Assembly: GCA_036245525.1 (NCBI GenBank)
Contig: BTPG01000004.1
Location: forward strand, 52,345,960 to 52,409,959
Length of the DNA stretch: 64,000 nt
From: Semisulcospira habei
Taxonomy: Eukaryota; Mollusca; Gastropoda; Semisulcospiridae
Direction: 5' to 3'
This document shows, in pieces, positions 44,012 through 56,020 of this stretch. The position numbers and the translations under genes are program-made. A model generated the notes under the pieces. The model was not told the DNA's origin, ran no database searches, and saw only the letters and a list, made by a program, of their open reading frames with translations. The first letter of the stretch is position 1. Each line of letters opens with the position of its first letter.

Positions 44012-44213
44012 ATTGCGCATTTGTCTTTCCAGTGCAGCAAACTGCATTCGTTTCAGTTGTTTTTCGTGTACGGTACAACCCTGTGAACGCGACACGCGAA
44101 ATTGTCACATTGCAAGTTTTGACTTTGGGGGTGTCGCGCTCACAGGGTTGTAACGTAAAGGAGACACAATGGAAAAGATTGCATTTTGCAGCACTGTAAG
44201 GACGAAAGAACAA
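44012..44213. mobile_element. Imperfect inverted-repeat element
   Basis: TACAACCCTGTGAACGCGACAC faces GTGTCGCGCTCACAGGGTTGTA in inner position (only one difference in the visible core). The outer parts CAGTGCAGCAAACTGCAT and ATTGCATTTTGCAGCACTG also pair. It looks like a decayed fold-back element of about 200 bp. Confidence 0.75.
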
Positions 44214-44372
44214 GCCTTTTGTTCATGCAATCTGAATTACACAATCTTTAGGTGTTAGAAAATTATGATGTGCAGAACTTAGTAAAGTTTCTGTTGATGC
44301 GTAGTGTATATGTCGGGTGTTGATATTCGTCAAACAGTCTTATGCAATGTTGAGACTGCTCCCGGGGCACTT

Positions 44373-44485
44373 ACCCAATGCGCAAAAGGCCATCGGGCCG
44401 ATGTAGGCCGCCGTTGGTCCGCGCACGTCCGTGCGCGGGCCAACAGCGGCCTACATCGGCCCGATGGCCTTTTGCGCCTTGTGTT
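44373..44485. repeat. PalC palindrome, long form
   Basis: A near-perfect 113-bp palindrome. Both arms have GATGTAGGCC or its complement where other copies have GTCGGCC. The centre holds CCGCGCACG and CGTGCGCGG. Confidence 0.95.
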
Positions 44486-44654
44486 GGGCCTTTACCTTAA
44501 ACGCATAAAGTTGGATTGTCGTAAAACAAAAGCTTTTTTTGCTTTTTGTTTTCTCCTTTGATAAGCCGTTGTAGTGGCGAAGTTTAGCAATCAAAGCCCG
44601 CCCTGGAACAGACTGCTTTAGAATGTCTCGAAATTGTCCATATTGCGGTTTTTA
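44486..44654. other. Unassigned sequence
   Basis: No recognised feature. Confidence 0.35.
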
Positions 44655-44736
44655 AAGGCCCACTACCGCCGTAACTGTTCAAAGATACACTGCTGTAACA
44701 GATGGTTACGAAACGCTACACACAGGTCTAGTTATG
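44655..44736 (+). repeat. Dispersed repeat J, left part
   Basis: Matches the reverse complement of 33423-33504. It is broken at TTATG (44732-44736). Confidence 0.85.
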
Positions 44737-46475
44737 TGTCACGACACGGGGTTTTTTTCGTCTAATTTTGTAGGGGAGTAAGTTTAGAGGGGTGACAGGG
44801 TTTAGTTAGTCTCCGGGTAGCGATAGCATAGGTGTCTAGTATTTGGCCTGTACACGTGCATTTGCTGCCTTGCGAGAGTTTGGAAATCGGCGTAACACAC
44901 GTGGTCGCTCGGTCTGAACGCGATTGGGTGGTTGTTGTTTCACGTGTAGTTCAATCACATAATGTAGTGAGCGGTTTTTCGCTAACCTAAAGATATCCAA
45001 ATTGCTAGACAATCGCATTCCAGCTGCGAACGAGAACAGGGGGGGTTTGTGCGGGGGTGGTTTTCCATTAGCCGCCAGACTCAAGTAGCCGTGTCATCCC
45101 TCTGTGACGGCCCTACGAGACGGCCCTGGTCGAGCCCGGGAGTCGGTGTCCTAAGACGAGAAAGAAGAGCTGCGACGACTTTACCCCTGGCTTGTCTTGT
45201 CCTTGTTTGTCTTTGTCCTAGCCGGGGCGTCTTCACGGATGGCATGCTTCCAAACCTGGTTCCTAATCTAATCCAATGGTGTACTGAGAGTGGAGGCTGA
45301 CTGTGTCACTCCGCCTTGTGGGGGTACGACGCCGAATCTGGATGCCTTTGCGAGTGTCGCGGCGCGCTTCGTGTTTAGTCAGGTCGGGTCCTCCCGTTTA
45401 ATTATTTCTAACATGTTTAAGCAAAGTTTTGTTTGTGTATAATCTTTTAAAGAACATTGTGAGATTTATTTCATCTCCTCGTAGTGACAGTATTGTAAGA
45501 GGAGCTTTGTCACAGTAACGGAAAGTTTTCGAGAGATTGTATTATTTAAAAGCAGCCTGTGTTACTGAAGACCTTATCGCGGAAGCAGGAGCGTCGAGCT
45601 GAGCTGAGCTTAACGGTTGTGCTTCCGGCGAGAAGGTCCAGTGACGTGAACTATATTGAGTTAATTCAACTTTCAGTCATGTTAAGGACATTTGCTCCAT
45701 TTGTATACGTGATATTGTTTATTCTGAAACGTTGTTAGTTAAAGGAGCCATGTGCTGTGAATGTCTAGTTTGCGAAAACTAAAGTTTGAGTCGAACTTGT
45801 CGTTCATGATCCCGCTGAGGAGATTCAGTAACTTACGGATTATATTCATTTCATTCTCGATCTTCACTTGTGTTGTAGTACGCATATTTGGTTCATCATA
45901 TAGTTGATATTGTGCTGTTTGAAGTACTGTTACTTAAGGAGCCATGTGCTGTAAGGGACTCTTTGCAAAAGGAGCCATGTGCTGTAAGGGACTCTTTGCG
46001 GAAGCAAAGGCGAAAGTCTGTTGGCGTTAGATCTTGACGCTTATGCTTCCGGCGGGGTCCAGTGGCTGTTGATTTAAGCTTTTCAGTTCAGTTGAGTTTT
46101 CGGTTGTATTATTATTAGTCGTTATTATATATTAGTTTCATTAAATCTGTTTTCCTATTCTATTAGGGATATTTAGTTATATATTTTCTCAACCTTTTGT
46201 ATCTTAGGGACATTTGGTTTGTTATATATTTTGCTATTTTGTATTGTGTAACGGGTATTCGGTGTGGGGAGTTTGGACGTGTGTGAGTGTGAATGTGATG
46301 CGTGAGTGCGTGGTTAGGATTGAGTGAGAATAGTTGGCTGATTGTTAGGGTTACATGTAATAAATGTCGTCGTCATTGTTCCTCTGGTGTTTGTGTTAGG
46401 TTTGTGTTAGTGTGGGTTGGGTGTATCTCGAGTGTTAGCGCTCATAGTTCGCGCCCCGGAAGCGGGGTCGTGACG
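44737..46475. mobile_element. Probable solo LTR, 1739 bp
   Basis: It begins TGTCACGAC and ends GTCGTGACG, short imperfect inverted ends of LTR type. It interrupts repeat J: flanking TTATG (44732-44736) and TTAGG (46476-46480) are a 5-bp target duplication with one change, and the joined flanks equal the uninterrupted copy at 33378-33504. No gag or pol frame occurs inside. An AATAAA polyadenylation-type signal lies near 46361. Internal echoes include GGAGCCATGTGCTGTAAGG, duplicated at 45938 and 45971. A 5-bp duplication suits Gypsy-type retrotransposons, but the strand and family are not established. The terminal CG instead of CA is unusual. Confidence 0.75.
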
Positions 46476-46480
46476 TTAGG

Positions 46481-46560
46481 GTTCATTTAGACACGGGACA
46501 ATCCAGTTCACCACACGTCGTCCGAATATCAAGTAATCTGACAATGACTCCACTCCGTTC
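46481..46560 (+). repeat. Dispersed repeat J, right part
   Basis: GTTCATTTAGACACGGGACA and the following bases continue the J match displaced by the insertion. Confidence 0.8.
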
Positions 46561-46566
46561 TAGAAC

Positions 46567-46959
46567 CCCCCACCCGGGTCTGCCCTGGGGGACTTGGGTG
46601 GGGTTAACTACTTTTTAGTTCCCAGGGTCACCCTGGTCAGCCCCACAGGGTGGGGTTTTCCCTCTATTCTGGGGCATGTGTTTCTGTCTACCCTTGGTCC
46701 ATTCACCTGTATTTGTCTTTTAAAACTATCCCAACTGTCTGCACTGCCTGTAGCTCTTGATATTGGATGTGTGTTGCTAAATGGTCTTGGCTTTATTTAG
46801 GCCCCATGTTGTAGGTTTATTTAACGTATTAGACCGGCTGGCGACATACATTCAATGTTCTGTTGTTGTTGTTTTTTTTTCACAAGCAGTGCAGGCACGT
46901 CCTGAGAAAGCCTTGTTGCTGTCGGAACGTTAAGCAATGTACAATCAATCAATGTACAA
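46567..46959 (+). repeat. Dispersed repeat H, forward copy
   Basis: Matches 34246-34640 in reverse. It begins CCACCCGGGTCTGCCC and ends with CAATGTACAATCAATCAATG-like short repeats. A frame with ILGHVFLSTLGPFTC occurs in both copies. It may be the 3' end of an unidentified LINE or SINE. Confidence 0.85.
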
Positions 46960-47311
46960 TCAATCCGTTCTAGAAATACAACGCTTTCAAAACGAGAAAC
47001 AGCTAAAAATAGATTGACACGCTTACGTCAGCCCAGAATAAATAAGTTCATCAGGTGTGTTGACAAGGCATAACAAACACAAATGGTGTTGAAATGTGTC
47101 TTCCGATTAATGCCCAATGGTACTGTAAGGGTTACAAAAATGAACAAGTTGCGAAACGTAAATCGCAGTCTGTCATGGCAGCACAAGAGTGGTGACTGAT
47201 TTCTGTCAGAGATCTACTGAACAGATGAACACTACACGAAGTGAACAATACGCGTCCCCTGCGTCTCCAGTCACGCCGCCCCGCGGCCATTTCGTCTGTC
47301 AGACTCAATAA
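46960..47311. other. Unassigned sequence
   Basis: No recognised feature in about 350 bases. Confidence 0.4.
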
Positions 47312-47527
47312 TTAACCCCGTCAGTGTCAGTAAAAGAGTGCGCGTCTGAAATCTCTGATGAGTCCACGTCAAAGAGCCCAAGCGGCGGTCCAACATGGAT
47401 GCAGATTGAAGCCAGCAAGAGGCATAGATCTTCATGAGCCCCCGCAACTGCGGGGGCTCATGAAGATCTATGCCTCTTGCAGGTGTGTAGCGCTCTGGGG
47501 TTTTTTTTCTCGGCAATGAAAGAGTTA
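47312..47527. mobile_element. PalB element, complete, TTAA-bounded
   Basis: It starts TTAACCCCGTCAGTGTC and ends CGGCAATGAAAGAGTTAA. The palindrome at 47415-47480 is perfect over 31 bases per arm with loop AACT. The GATCTTCATG and CCCCCGC variants occur in both arms. Confidence 0.95.
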
Positions 47528-47571
47528 AGTAGTGCAGGTTGCAGGCTTGTGTGTTATTGTGCGCCTTACGA

Positions 47572-47605
47572 GCACTACCCTTGATCAGGCACTGCCCTTG
47601 AGCTA
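47572..47605. repeat. PalA fragment
   Basis: GCACTACCCTTGATCAGGC and a similar repeat of the arm fragment. Confidence 0.55.
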
Positions 47606-47607
47606 GT

Positions 47608-47852
47608 CTGAACAACTACGCTCCTGCCTATCTCTCCAACTTACTTCACCCCTACACTCCTCCCCGCTCCCTCCGCTCCGCCTCCGACCCTCTCCGCCTC
47701 CTCATCCCCCGCATCAAACTCAGCACTTTCGGCCCCCGCTCCTTCTCAGTATACGGTCCATCTACCTGGAACACTCTCCCACTCTCTCTCCGTCATAAAC
47801 ACTCGCTCTCCTCCTTCCAGTCCGCCCTCAAAACTCACCTCTTTCAACAGTT
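47608..47852 (+). pseudogene. CR1/L2-like LINE fragment (C-terminal coding end)
   Basis: Corresponds to 40205-40460: NNYAPAYLSNLLHPYTPP-type reading, then WNTLPLSLR and the KTHLFQQ end. It stops abruptly at a TAATAATAAT run. Confidence 0.8.
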
Positions 47853-47866
47853 AATAATAATAATAA

Positions 47867-48218
47867 TTACGGTATTTATAATGCGCTTATCTTATAATAA
47901 TTATAACTCTAAGCGCGCACTCACAACTCGCACACGCATGCGCACGCTTTAGACAATGACTCACGTAACACAAATAGTGAAGATACATTACGACGGTCAG
48001 CTTGGGGTGGGGAGTGTGGTGATATAGTGCTAGAACTGTTGAAAGAGGTGAGTTCTAACACTATATCACACTCCCCACCCCAAGCTGACTGTCGTAAGGT
48101 ATTTTCACTATTTGTGTTACGTGAGTCATTGTCTAAAGCGTGCGCATGCGTGTGCGAGTTGTGAGTGCACGCTTAGAGTTATAATTATTATAAGATAAGC
48201 GCATTATAAATACCGTAA
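47867..48218. repeat. Two LINE 3' tails in head-to-head inverted array
   Basis: 47867-48036 and 48052-48218 are near-perfect reverse complements (about 168 bases per arm) around a 15-base spacer. Both are the LINE tail with GCGCACGCTTTAGACAATGA or its complement. The right arm is in normal orientation and ends in (ATT)n. Confidence 0.95.
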
Positions 48219-48240
48219 TTATTATTATTATTATTTATTA

Positions 48241-48318
<78 letters not shown>

Positions 48319-48449
48319 GTCTCATGTGACTCAAGATAATCAGGCATGGTAGGCATGCTTATGTGGCACAAAACTAATGTCATTGAGGAATCACCAGCTA
48401 TCCTCCTCTCTCCTTTAGCGTCGGGCACGAAAGAGACGCTATACAGTCG

Positions 48450-48480
<31 letters not shown>
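48219..48480. repeat. (ATT)n LINE tail and (ATCA)n
   Basis: (ATT)n at about 48221-48318 and (ATCA)n at 48449-48480. Confidence 0.9.
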
Positions 48481-50138
<1,658 letters not shown>

Positions 50139-50204
50139 GTAAGAGGCATAGATTCTCATGAGCCCCTGCGAATGCAGGGGCTCATGAGAATCTATGTCTC
50201 TTGC
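50139..50204. repeat. PalB palindrome
   Basis: About 30-base arms with two mismatches. A scrap (GAACCCCTGAGCAAA) precedes it. Confidence 0.95.
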
Positions 50205-50480
50205 AGATAGACAGCATTGTGGTCTGGGGCTAGTTCCAGAGTACGACAATTTCTCGGTGCGACGGAAGGTAAATGGGGCGTAACACCCTGGCGCCGTCTG
50301 CATAGAGCAAGCTGTGGTTAAAGGGAGGTAATGTCGATTTTTCGCGAGTGTAGTGTCCTCCTGTTACGCCCCTTGTTACAATTTCCAGGAAAATAATCGT
50401 TTTAAATCACTCTCTTCAAGTCTTTATTTCTTGTCGTGAATCAAACCCTCATATTTTTATTTTTCCGCTTTTCTTTATAC
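50205..50480. other. Unassigned sequence
   Basis: No recognised feature. Confidence 0.35.
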
Positions 50481-50631
50481 CCACTGCGCAAAAGGCCATC
50501 GGACCGATGTCGGCCAGATGTCCTCTGCACACTGGGTATCTATCCACGATGTCGGCCAGATGTCCTCTGCACACTGGGTATCTATCCACGATGTCGGCCT
50601 GATGTCCTCTGCACACTGGGTATCTATCCAC
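50481..50631. repeat. PalC with right half expanded into three 42-bp units
   Basis: A PalC left arm (CCACTGCGCAAAAGGCCATC) is followed by three tandem copies (50506-50547, 50548-50589, 50590-50631) containing GATGTCGGCCAGATGTCC and CACACTGGGTATCTATCCAC. Confidence 0.95.
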
Positions 50632-50671
50632 TCCCAATTTAAACTAATACAGTTATTACTTCTATCCTTAG

Positions 50672-50815
50672 ATTGTTTGTTTGTTTGTGTGTGTGTTTGT
50701 TTGTTCGGTTGTTTGCTTGTTTGTTCGATCATTCGATCTTTCGTTGGTTCGTTGGTTTGTTTGTTTGTTTGTTTGTTTGCTTGCTTGTACTCGATTGTTA
50801 TTATTATTATTATTA
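50672..50815. repeat. (TTTG)n / (TTCG)n and (ATT)n tracts
   Basis: TTTG-type repeats to 50785, then (ATT)n. Confidence 0.85.
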
Positions 50816-51210
50816 AAAGGCTTCTTGAAGATGATGCAGCTGTCGCACCCTCCTACCCTCATAGGGCTGTCTGTACCTGATTGCTGTAATCTAGGGGGAA
50901 ATTTTTGGGTGCGTGCACAATGTAAGGGAAATAAATCAGCATCGTTCTGCCCCGCATTTCTTCCCTTGCACCACGAAGGACGGTAATCAGAGGGAGCAAA
51001 CCCATGAAATACCGTCATGGAAGCTTGCTCCGATTACTAGCTTACTTCCCTTTCCTTCTTGAACGTTTGCTCCCTCCCCAATGAGCAAAAGGTCTTATGG
51101 CCGACAATGTTTTCCCTCTCTGGGTGAGGGCCACTTTATACAAAGGTTCAAAATCACAAACCAATATGTGGATGCAGCAAGGATGGATGTGTCTGTGGGG
51201 CTGGTGTTCT
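50816..51210. other. Unassigned DNA with fold-back scraps
   Basis: An imperfect hairpin around GTAATCAGAGGGAGCAA / TTGCTCCGATTAC (50980-51040), a PalC left-arm scrap at 51075-51108 and a PalD single arm at 51143-51170. Confidence 0.55.
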
Positions 51211-51325
51211 ACACACACACACACACACACGCACACGCACACGCACACGCACACGCACACGCACACACACACACACACACCTACACACACACCGTCACAC
51301 ACACACACACACACACACACAAACA

Positions 51326-51365
<40 letters not shown>
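51211..51365. repeat. (CA)n / (CACG)n microsatellite
   Basis: CA repeats with a CACACG-rich section. Confidence 0.95.
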
Positions 51366-51367
<2 letters not shown>

Positions 51368-52418
51368 GAGAGGGATATGTTTGATGCATGAAACGATGCG
51401 TTGTGCTCTCTAATTTCTTAATGCAGAAATACGTTCTGAACACAATCATTTTACAGGGTTCAACATATGCTAAAATAGCAAAAATGTTGCAATTGTTGAG
51501 GAATGATTGGCCGCCATTTTCTTTCTGTCATTTTTCTTTCCGTTAATAGCACTTGGTCCAGTAACGATGTATTGTGCCTTATAATGCTGTTATTGTCTGT
51601 ATCAAGAAATGACTTCTGAATAAAAGCATATCTAGTGTTTAGGGTCCTAGCCCGTACAACATAGGGTACATGACGAGTGTTACGTTTGTGGTTGTGTTAT
51701 TCTTTGAGAGCACAATTATGTGTGTTAATCATAGGAAAGATCCGATATTCATTTGAGTTATTTTGGATAAAAATCGCGTACCTTTTTAGTAGGATTCATT
51801 TCAGTTCTTTCGCACAGAGGAACTGCGAACGATTTTTGTTCTGACGCGTAGTTTCGCTACATTAGACTGGAAGGTTCGAGCAGGGTCGCGATCTTTCTAG
51901 TGACCTCATATACGACGTCAAAGTGTCGGCAACATTTTGTAAAGGCGTTTAAAATCGTAGTAGTCGAATTTTCCAGTTTATTCTTGAGTATTATTTTTCA
52001 TCAATATTTATGACTTTTGGTTACATTTTCTTTTTTTGATTGGTTGTGTTGTGCAAATTTGCTGGATTATTCTAGGAGTGTGTATGTGTGTACATTGTAT
52101 GAGAGACGCAGTGTGTCAAAAGTGTTGATGCATTGTAGAGAAGACAGTGTATCATTGTGGATGCATTTGTGAATGCATTGTGTGGAAATCGCATCGCTGC
52201 AATAAAATATTGTTGGAACTGTTACTCCAGTGTGGTCTACAACCTTGTCCCACATGTGACGAGTTGCAGCTGAGTGAAGTTTCTTTACAAGAACCCTACG
52301 TGCGTGCGTCTGGTGTGATATCATACTACGACTACGACTTCCACGTAACAACGAGAAAATGTACATTTATTATTCAGACCTTGGGTCGCCGAAGTAGACT
52401 CTCAGTGTGATTGATTGA
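51366..52418. other. Unassigned sequence
   Basis: About 1.05 kb of AT-rich DNA with no recognised gene or family. Confidence 0.4.
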
Positions 52419-52680
52419 TTAGTTCCGTGTTTAACGTCCACGGCACCGAAGTGATAATGGACGGCCCTGACGGGCGGGTTATGGGGGGACAGGGAAATCT
52501 ATTGCCTCTGGAGTACGACCTGAACACTGATCAACTCAGGCGCACTCCAAATGTGCCACTTTGATTTACCAGGACCTTTCAACGGACACACGTTTTTTCC
52601 CCTGGATTGTGAGTCCAGCTACCGGGGCCGGGACGGGATTCGAACCCACGACGTGTAACCGCCTGAGCTATTTCGGACTC
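52419..52680 (-). mobile_element. tRNA-derived SINE with deleted promoter spacer
   Basis: Reverse-strand copy. The B-box complement GGATTCGAACCC and the A-box complement CGCCTGAGCTA are both present, but the roughly 33 bases usually between them are missing, unlike 36763-37071. Confidence 0.9.
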
Positions 52681-52766
52681 TGACTCTCAGTGTAGGTGTT
52701 ATTTAGTTAATACCGTCTGATGGAGAAAAAAATCGATGCGGTGTGCCCTCTAATGCTTATTAGTTC

Positions 52767-52963
52767 TTAACCAATTGTGCCGAGGTACGAAATACCCACA
52801 TTTTGGAGTTATCCTCTGAGGGCTGCATCACAATTCAGGAGAGATCGACCATGATAGTTCAAGGGTGGTGGCAGAATAGCTTCGCGCCTATAGGCGCTAA
52901 GCTATTCTGCCTCCACCCTTGAAATATCATGGCCGAGCCATATCTTGCTGTGGTATGTAGATT
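52767..52963. mobile_element. PalA element, right end lost
   Basis: It starts TTAACCAATTGTGCCG. The palindrome at 52843-52938 carries GTGGCAG/CTGCC in both arms. The right end is not found before FB1 at 53005. Confidence 0.85.
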
Positions 52964-53004
52964 TAATGTAGAAATGCTTCCTGAAAACACCGTTGTGCAG
53001 TATT

Positions 53005-53270
53005 ATTGTACTCAAACCAAGGGGAATCACAGCGCTGGACAGACAACAGTTAGATCCCCTGCCCCCGCCTATCAGGCACCCAATCGCCAGCCCACAGAGA
53101 AATACGCAGGTATAGAATAAGACGATTATTTCCATCCTCAAAAAGAATGGATCAGGTCTCTTATATGACCCATGTCTTTCTCCGGAACTTAGGAAGTAGG
53201 CAGGAGAAACATACATACACAGACATGAAGGTCTGTCCAGCGCTGTGATTCCCCTTGGTTTGAGTACAAT
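53005..53270. mobile_element. FB1 fold-back element, copy 2
   Basis: 40-base exact inverted ends (53005-53044 and 53231-53270). The inner left half (to about 53140) matches the arm of copy 1, but the right inner arm is replaced by unrelated sequence. No coding region. Confidence 0.9.
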
Positions 53271-53350
53271 TCTGCCAGCGCTAGCCTCACCTATCTGGTT
53301 TGTGAGTATTATTGTGAAACATGCTAAGAACATTTATAACAGAGTTTTAT

Positions 53351-53512
53351 TACGAGTTATGTTTTGCCAATGGTTCTTGTCACCTCGAGTGTCCGGATCA
53401 GGGCGTTTATTTCGCAGATGAAAGTCAAGGGCTTTAGCTCGGGACTCTCATCGTTTAAAAAATATCCGACCCGAGAAGCGACAAGAACCACTGGCACAGC
53501 CTAACTAGTAAT
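53351..53512. repeat. Imperfect inverted repeat
   Basis: TGGTTCTTGTCACCTCGAG faces CGAGAAGCGACAAGAACCA, with weaker pairing outside. Confidence 0.65.
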
Positions 53513-54060
53513 ACAACGATTTTGTCTTCAAATGTACAAATATATATGCACGAAGGGTCCCCCTGAAAGAACCCATGTTATGTACGTTCAGTACTCAGGC
53601 AACGCAACTCTTAATTGTCAGTGAATTACATCTATTTACCGGTGGAACGTGGCTTTCGATTCGAGTGGGCATTTCGGTAGAAGGCATTGTCCAACTTATC
53701 ACATTTCGAGTTATTTTTGTTTATGAACTATGAACCCTAAGCAGCAAATAAAACGTGCATATACCTTTTTGGGTTCCTTATCCCCATCAGCTTTTATTTC
53801 TCTGACTTTCTGTTTCTTCCCGTTTCGACTGTGGTCAGGAGGTACAGCCTACGTAGGGCTCTCGCTTGACAGTTAGAAAATAATTTAAGAGTTATGTTTT
53901 GTATATGAAATTGGTACCAACGGTATCAAAAGGTTGTTGTTGTGTTTTGTTTGTTTTGTTTGGTTTTTTTGTTGGTTTTTTTTTTTTGTTGTTGTTTGTT
54001 TTTGTTTTTTTGTACAGCAGGCCTAAAAACGCTCAGATATTTTTATTTGTATTAAAAATC
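53513..54060. other. Unassigned DNA with T/G tract
   Basis: A T/G-rich tract at about 53937-54014. No gene recognised. Confidence 0.5.
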
Positions 54061-54084
54061 AACAAGAGGTCTAGATCCGCATGA
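54061..54084. repeat. PalB single left arm
   Basis: CAAGAGGTCTAGATCCGCATG without a return. Confidence 0.55.
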
Positions 54085-54103
54085 AAGTAATTTCTAGCGA
54101 CAT

Positions 54104-54319
54104 TTAACCCATTCAGTCCTAACTTACTACAGCAGGAGACGGGTCGACCATGATTATTCAAGGGCAGGCCAGATTAGCTTGGCGCCTGTCGGCGCCAAGC
54201 TAATCTGGGACTGCCCTTGAATTATCATGGTGGACCCATCTCGTGCATCTGATGCCGCATAGTCATTAGATGACACCTGCAAAATTTGGGAAATATATCC
54301 GTCGGGCTGAATGAGTTAA
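54104..54319. mobile_element. PalA element, complete
   Basis: A 216-bp copy from TTAACCCATTCAGTCC to GGGCTGAATGAGTTAA. The palindrome carries GGGCAG/CTGCCC in both arms instead of GGGTGG/CCACCC. Confidence 0.95.
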
Positions 54320-54539
54320 ATTAGATGGGTCATGTCGGGTCACGTCTAGTGTGAGTTAATAATACGCTGTGCTGCGCATATCTCCGATTAGCAAACATAG
54401 AATAATGTAAACGGGAAACTGATTTTGCACGGTGACACGGAAGTCAAAGCAAAGTGTTTTTCTCTTCAAACATTACTCCTCAGTACTGAATAGACTCAGA
54501 GCACAATGAAAGGTTTTCCTTATGTAGCCTCTGTAGCCG
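54320..54539. other. Unassigned sequence
   Basis: No recognised feature. Confidence 0.35.
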
Positions 54540-54666
54540 TTAACTCATTTAGCCCGACGGCCGTAAAATTCCCAAATTTTGGAGGCGTCATCTAATGACT
54601 TTGCACTAGTTGCAGGAGATAGATAGGCCATCTCCTGCTATAGTGCGTCAGGGCTGAATGGGTTAA
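54540..54666. mobile_element. PalA derivative lacking the palindrome
   Basis: A 127-bp element, TTAACTCATTTAGCCC to GGGCTGAATGGGTTAA, with the reversed GGAGGCGTCATCTAATGAC block and no hairpin. Confidence 0.9.
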
Positions 54667-54674
54667 CGACATAG

Positions 54675-55556
54675 TATTTGTCACCCAGTGTGTAAAGATA
54701 TACCCGAGACCCTTGCTTGCTGGATGAGGGGAGTTCCCAGGGCCAGACCAGCGTGCTGAGACACCAAGAGTGCCACTTGCGTCGAAGGCGCCCGTCGCAC
54801 GTCACAAGGAACGGTTTTCCTTACAAAGCCCCTACTAGCGTTTCCGGAAAAAGTGTTTTGGCCCCCAGTGTGGACAAGAGAGCCCCGAGACCCTTGATGC
54901 GTGGATGCAGGGAGTTCTCAGGTCCCAGACCCATGTACTGATATGCCAAAGGTCAAGTTGCGCCAAAGGCGCTCATGGTAGAGCACAAAGGTAGCCTTAT
55001 GTATCCTCTATAACCTGTCCCCGACATTGTATTGTTCAATCCAGTGTGTAAAGAGAGACCCCAGACCCTTGATATGTGGATGCATGGAGTTCCCAGTGCC
55101 AGACCTATATACTGAGACCCACAAAGCCGACTTGCGCCAAAGGCGCCGGTGGCAGAGGACAATGATAGTTTTTTCCTTATGCATCCATCCATAGCCTTTT
55201 CAGACATAGTATTTGTCAGCCAGTGTGTACAAGAGAGACGCGAGACTCTTGATTGATGGATGCGGGGAGTTCCCAGGGCCTGACCACAGTACCGAGACTT
55301 GCGTGGGACTTGCGGCAAAGGCGCCCGTCGCAGAGCACAAGGAAAGGATTTTCTTATAAAGCGTTTCCGGACAAAGTGTTTTTGCCCCCAGCGTAGACAA
55401 GAGAGACCCCAGACCCTTTTCTGGTGGATGCAGGAATTTCCCAGCGGGGCCAGACCAACGTGCCGAGACGCCAAAAGCCAACTTGCGCCACAGGCGCCCT
55501 TCGCAGAGCACAATGATAGCTGTTCCTTATATAGCTTCTATAGCCTTAAACGACGC
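54675..55556. repeat. Five-unit tandem array, units of 168-180 bp
   Basis: Units start near 54686, 54866, 55042, 55221 and 55389 at a CAGTGTGTAAAG-like word. Each contains GAGACCC...TTGAT, GATGCAGGGAGTTCCCAG, ACTTGCGCCAAAGGCGCC and AGCACAA. Divergence between units is moderate. A minus-strand frame of 186 codons (54953-55513) crosses three units, but the unit lengths are not all multiples of three. Confidence 0.92.
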
Positions 55557-55640
55557 TTACAAATTGTGTGAAAAAGTCGACTTATCCGTATGCCGGTTAC
55601 TCCAACGACGGATAAGTCAAATTTCCCCTGCAAGTTCGAC

Positions 55641-55839
55641 TTAACTCATACTGCCCGCGACACACCACAGCAAGATATGGCTTGACCATGATAGTTCAAG
55701 GGTGGTGGCCTATAGACGCCAAACTATTCTGCCACCACCCTTGAACTATCATGGTCGATCTGTCTCCTGAATTGCTATGCAGTCCTCAGAGGGTAACTCC
55801 AAAATGTGGGTATTTCGTACCTCGGGCACAAGGATTTAA
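55641..55839. mobile_element. PalA element, complete
   Basis: A 199-bp copy from TTAACTCATACTGCCC to GGCACAAGGATTTAA. The left inner arm has lost the GCAGAATAGCTTGGC part. Confidence 0.88.
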
Positions 55840-55904
55840 TTAGAGCATTAACACTGAGCAGAACTTCACAGTCTCGGACGATCGCATTTCCACTCTCACA
55901 ACCG

Positions 55905-56020
55905 ACCCGATGCGCAAAAGGCCATCGGGCCGGGGTCGGCCGGGGTTGGCCCGCTCGACACTACATCCGTGCGCGGGTCAACGGCGGCTGACATCGACCC
56001 GATGGCCTTTGCGCAGTGGG
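55905..56020. repeat. PalC palindrome, long form
   Basis: The outer arms CCGATGCGCAAAAGGCCATC and the return are conserved. The centre is asymmetric. Confidence 0.85.

Noticed and set aside
54953..55513. 186-codon minus-strand frame with cysteine-containing repeats
   Set aside because: It follows the tandem array; unit lengths of 168-180 are not all multiples of three and no domain is recognised. Kept only as a finding on the array.
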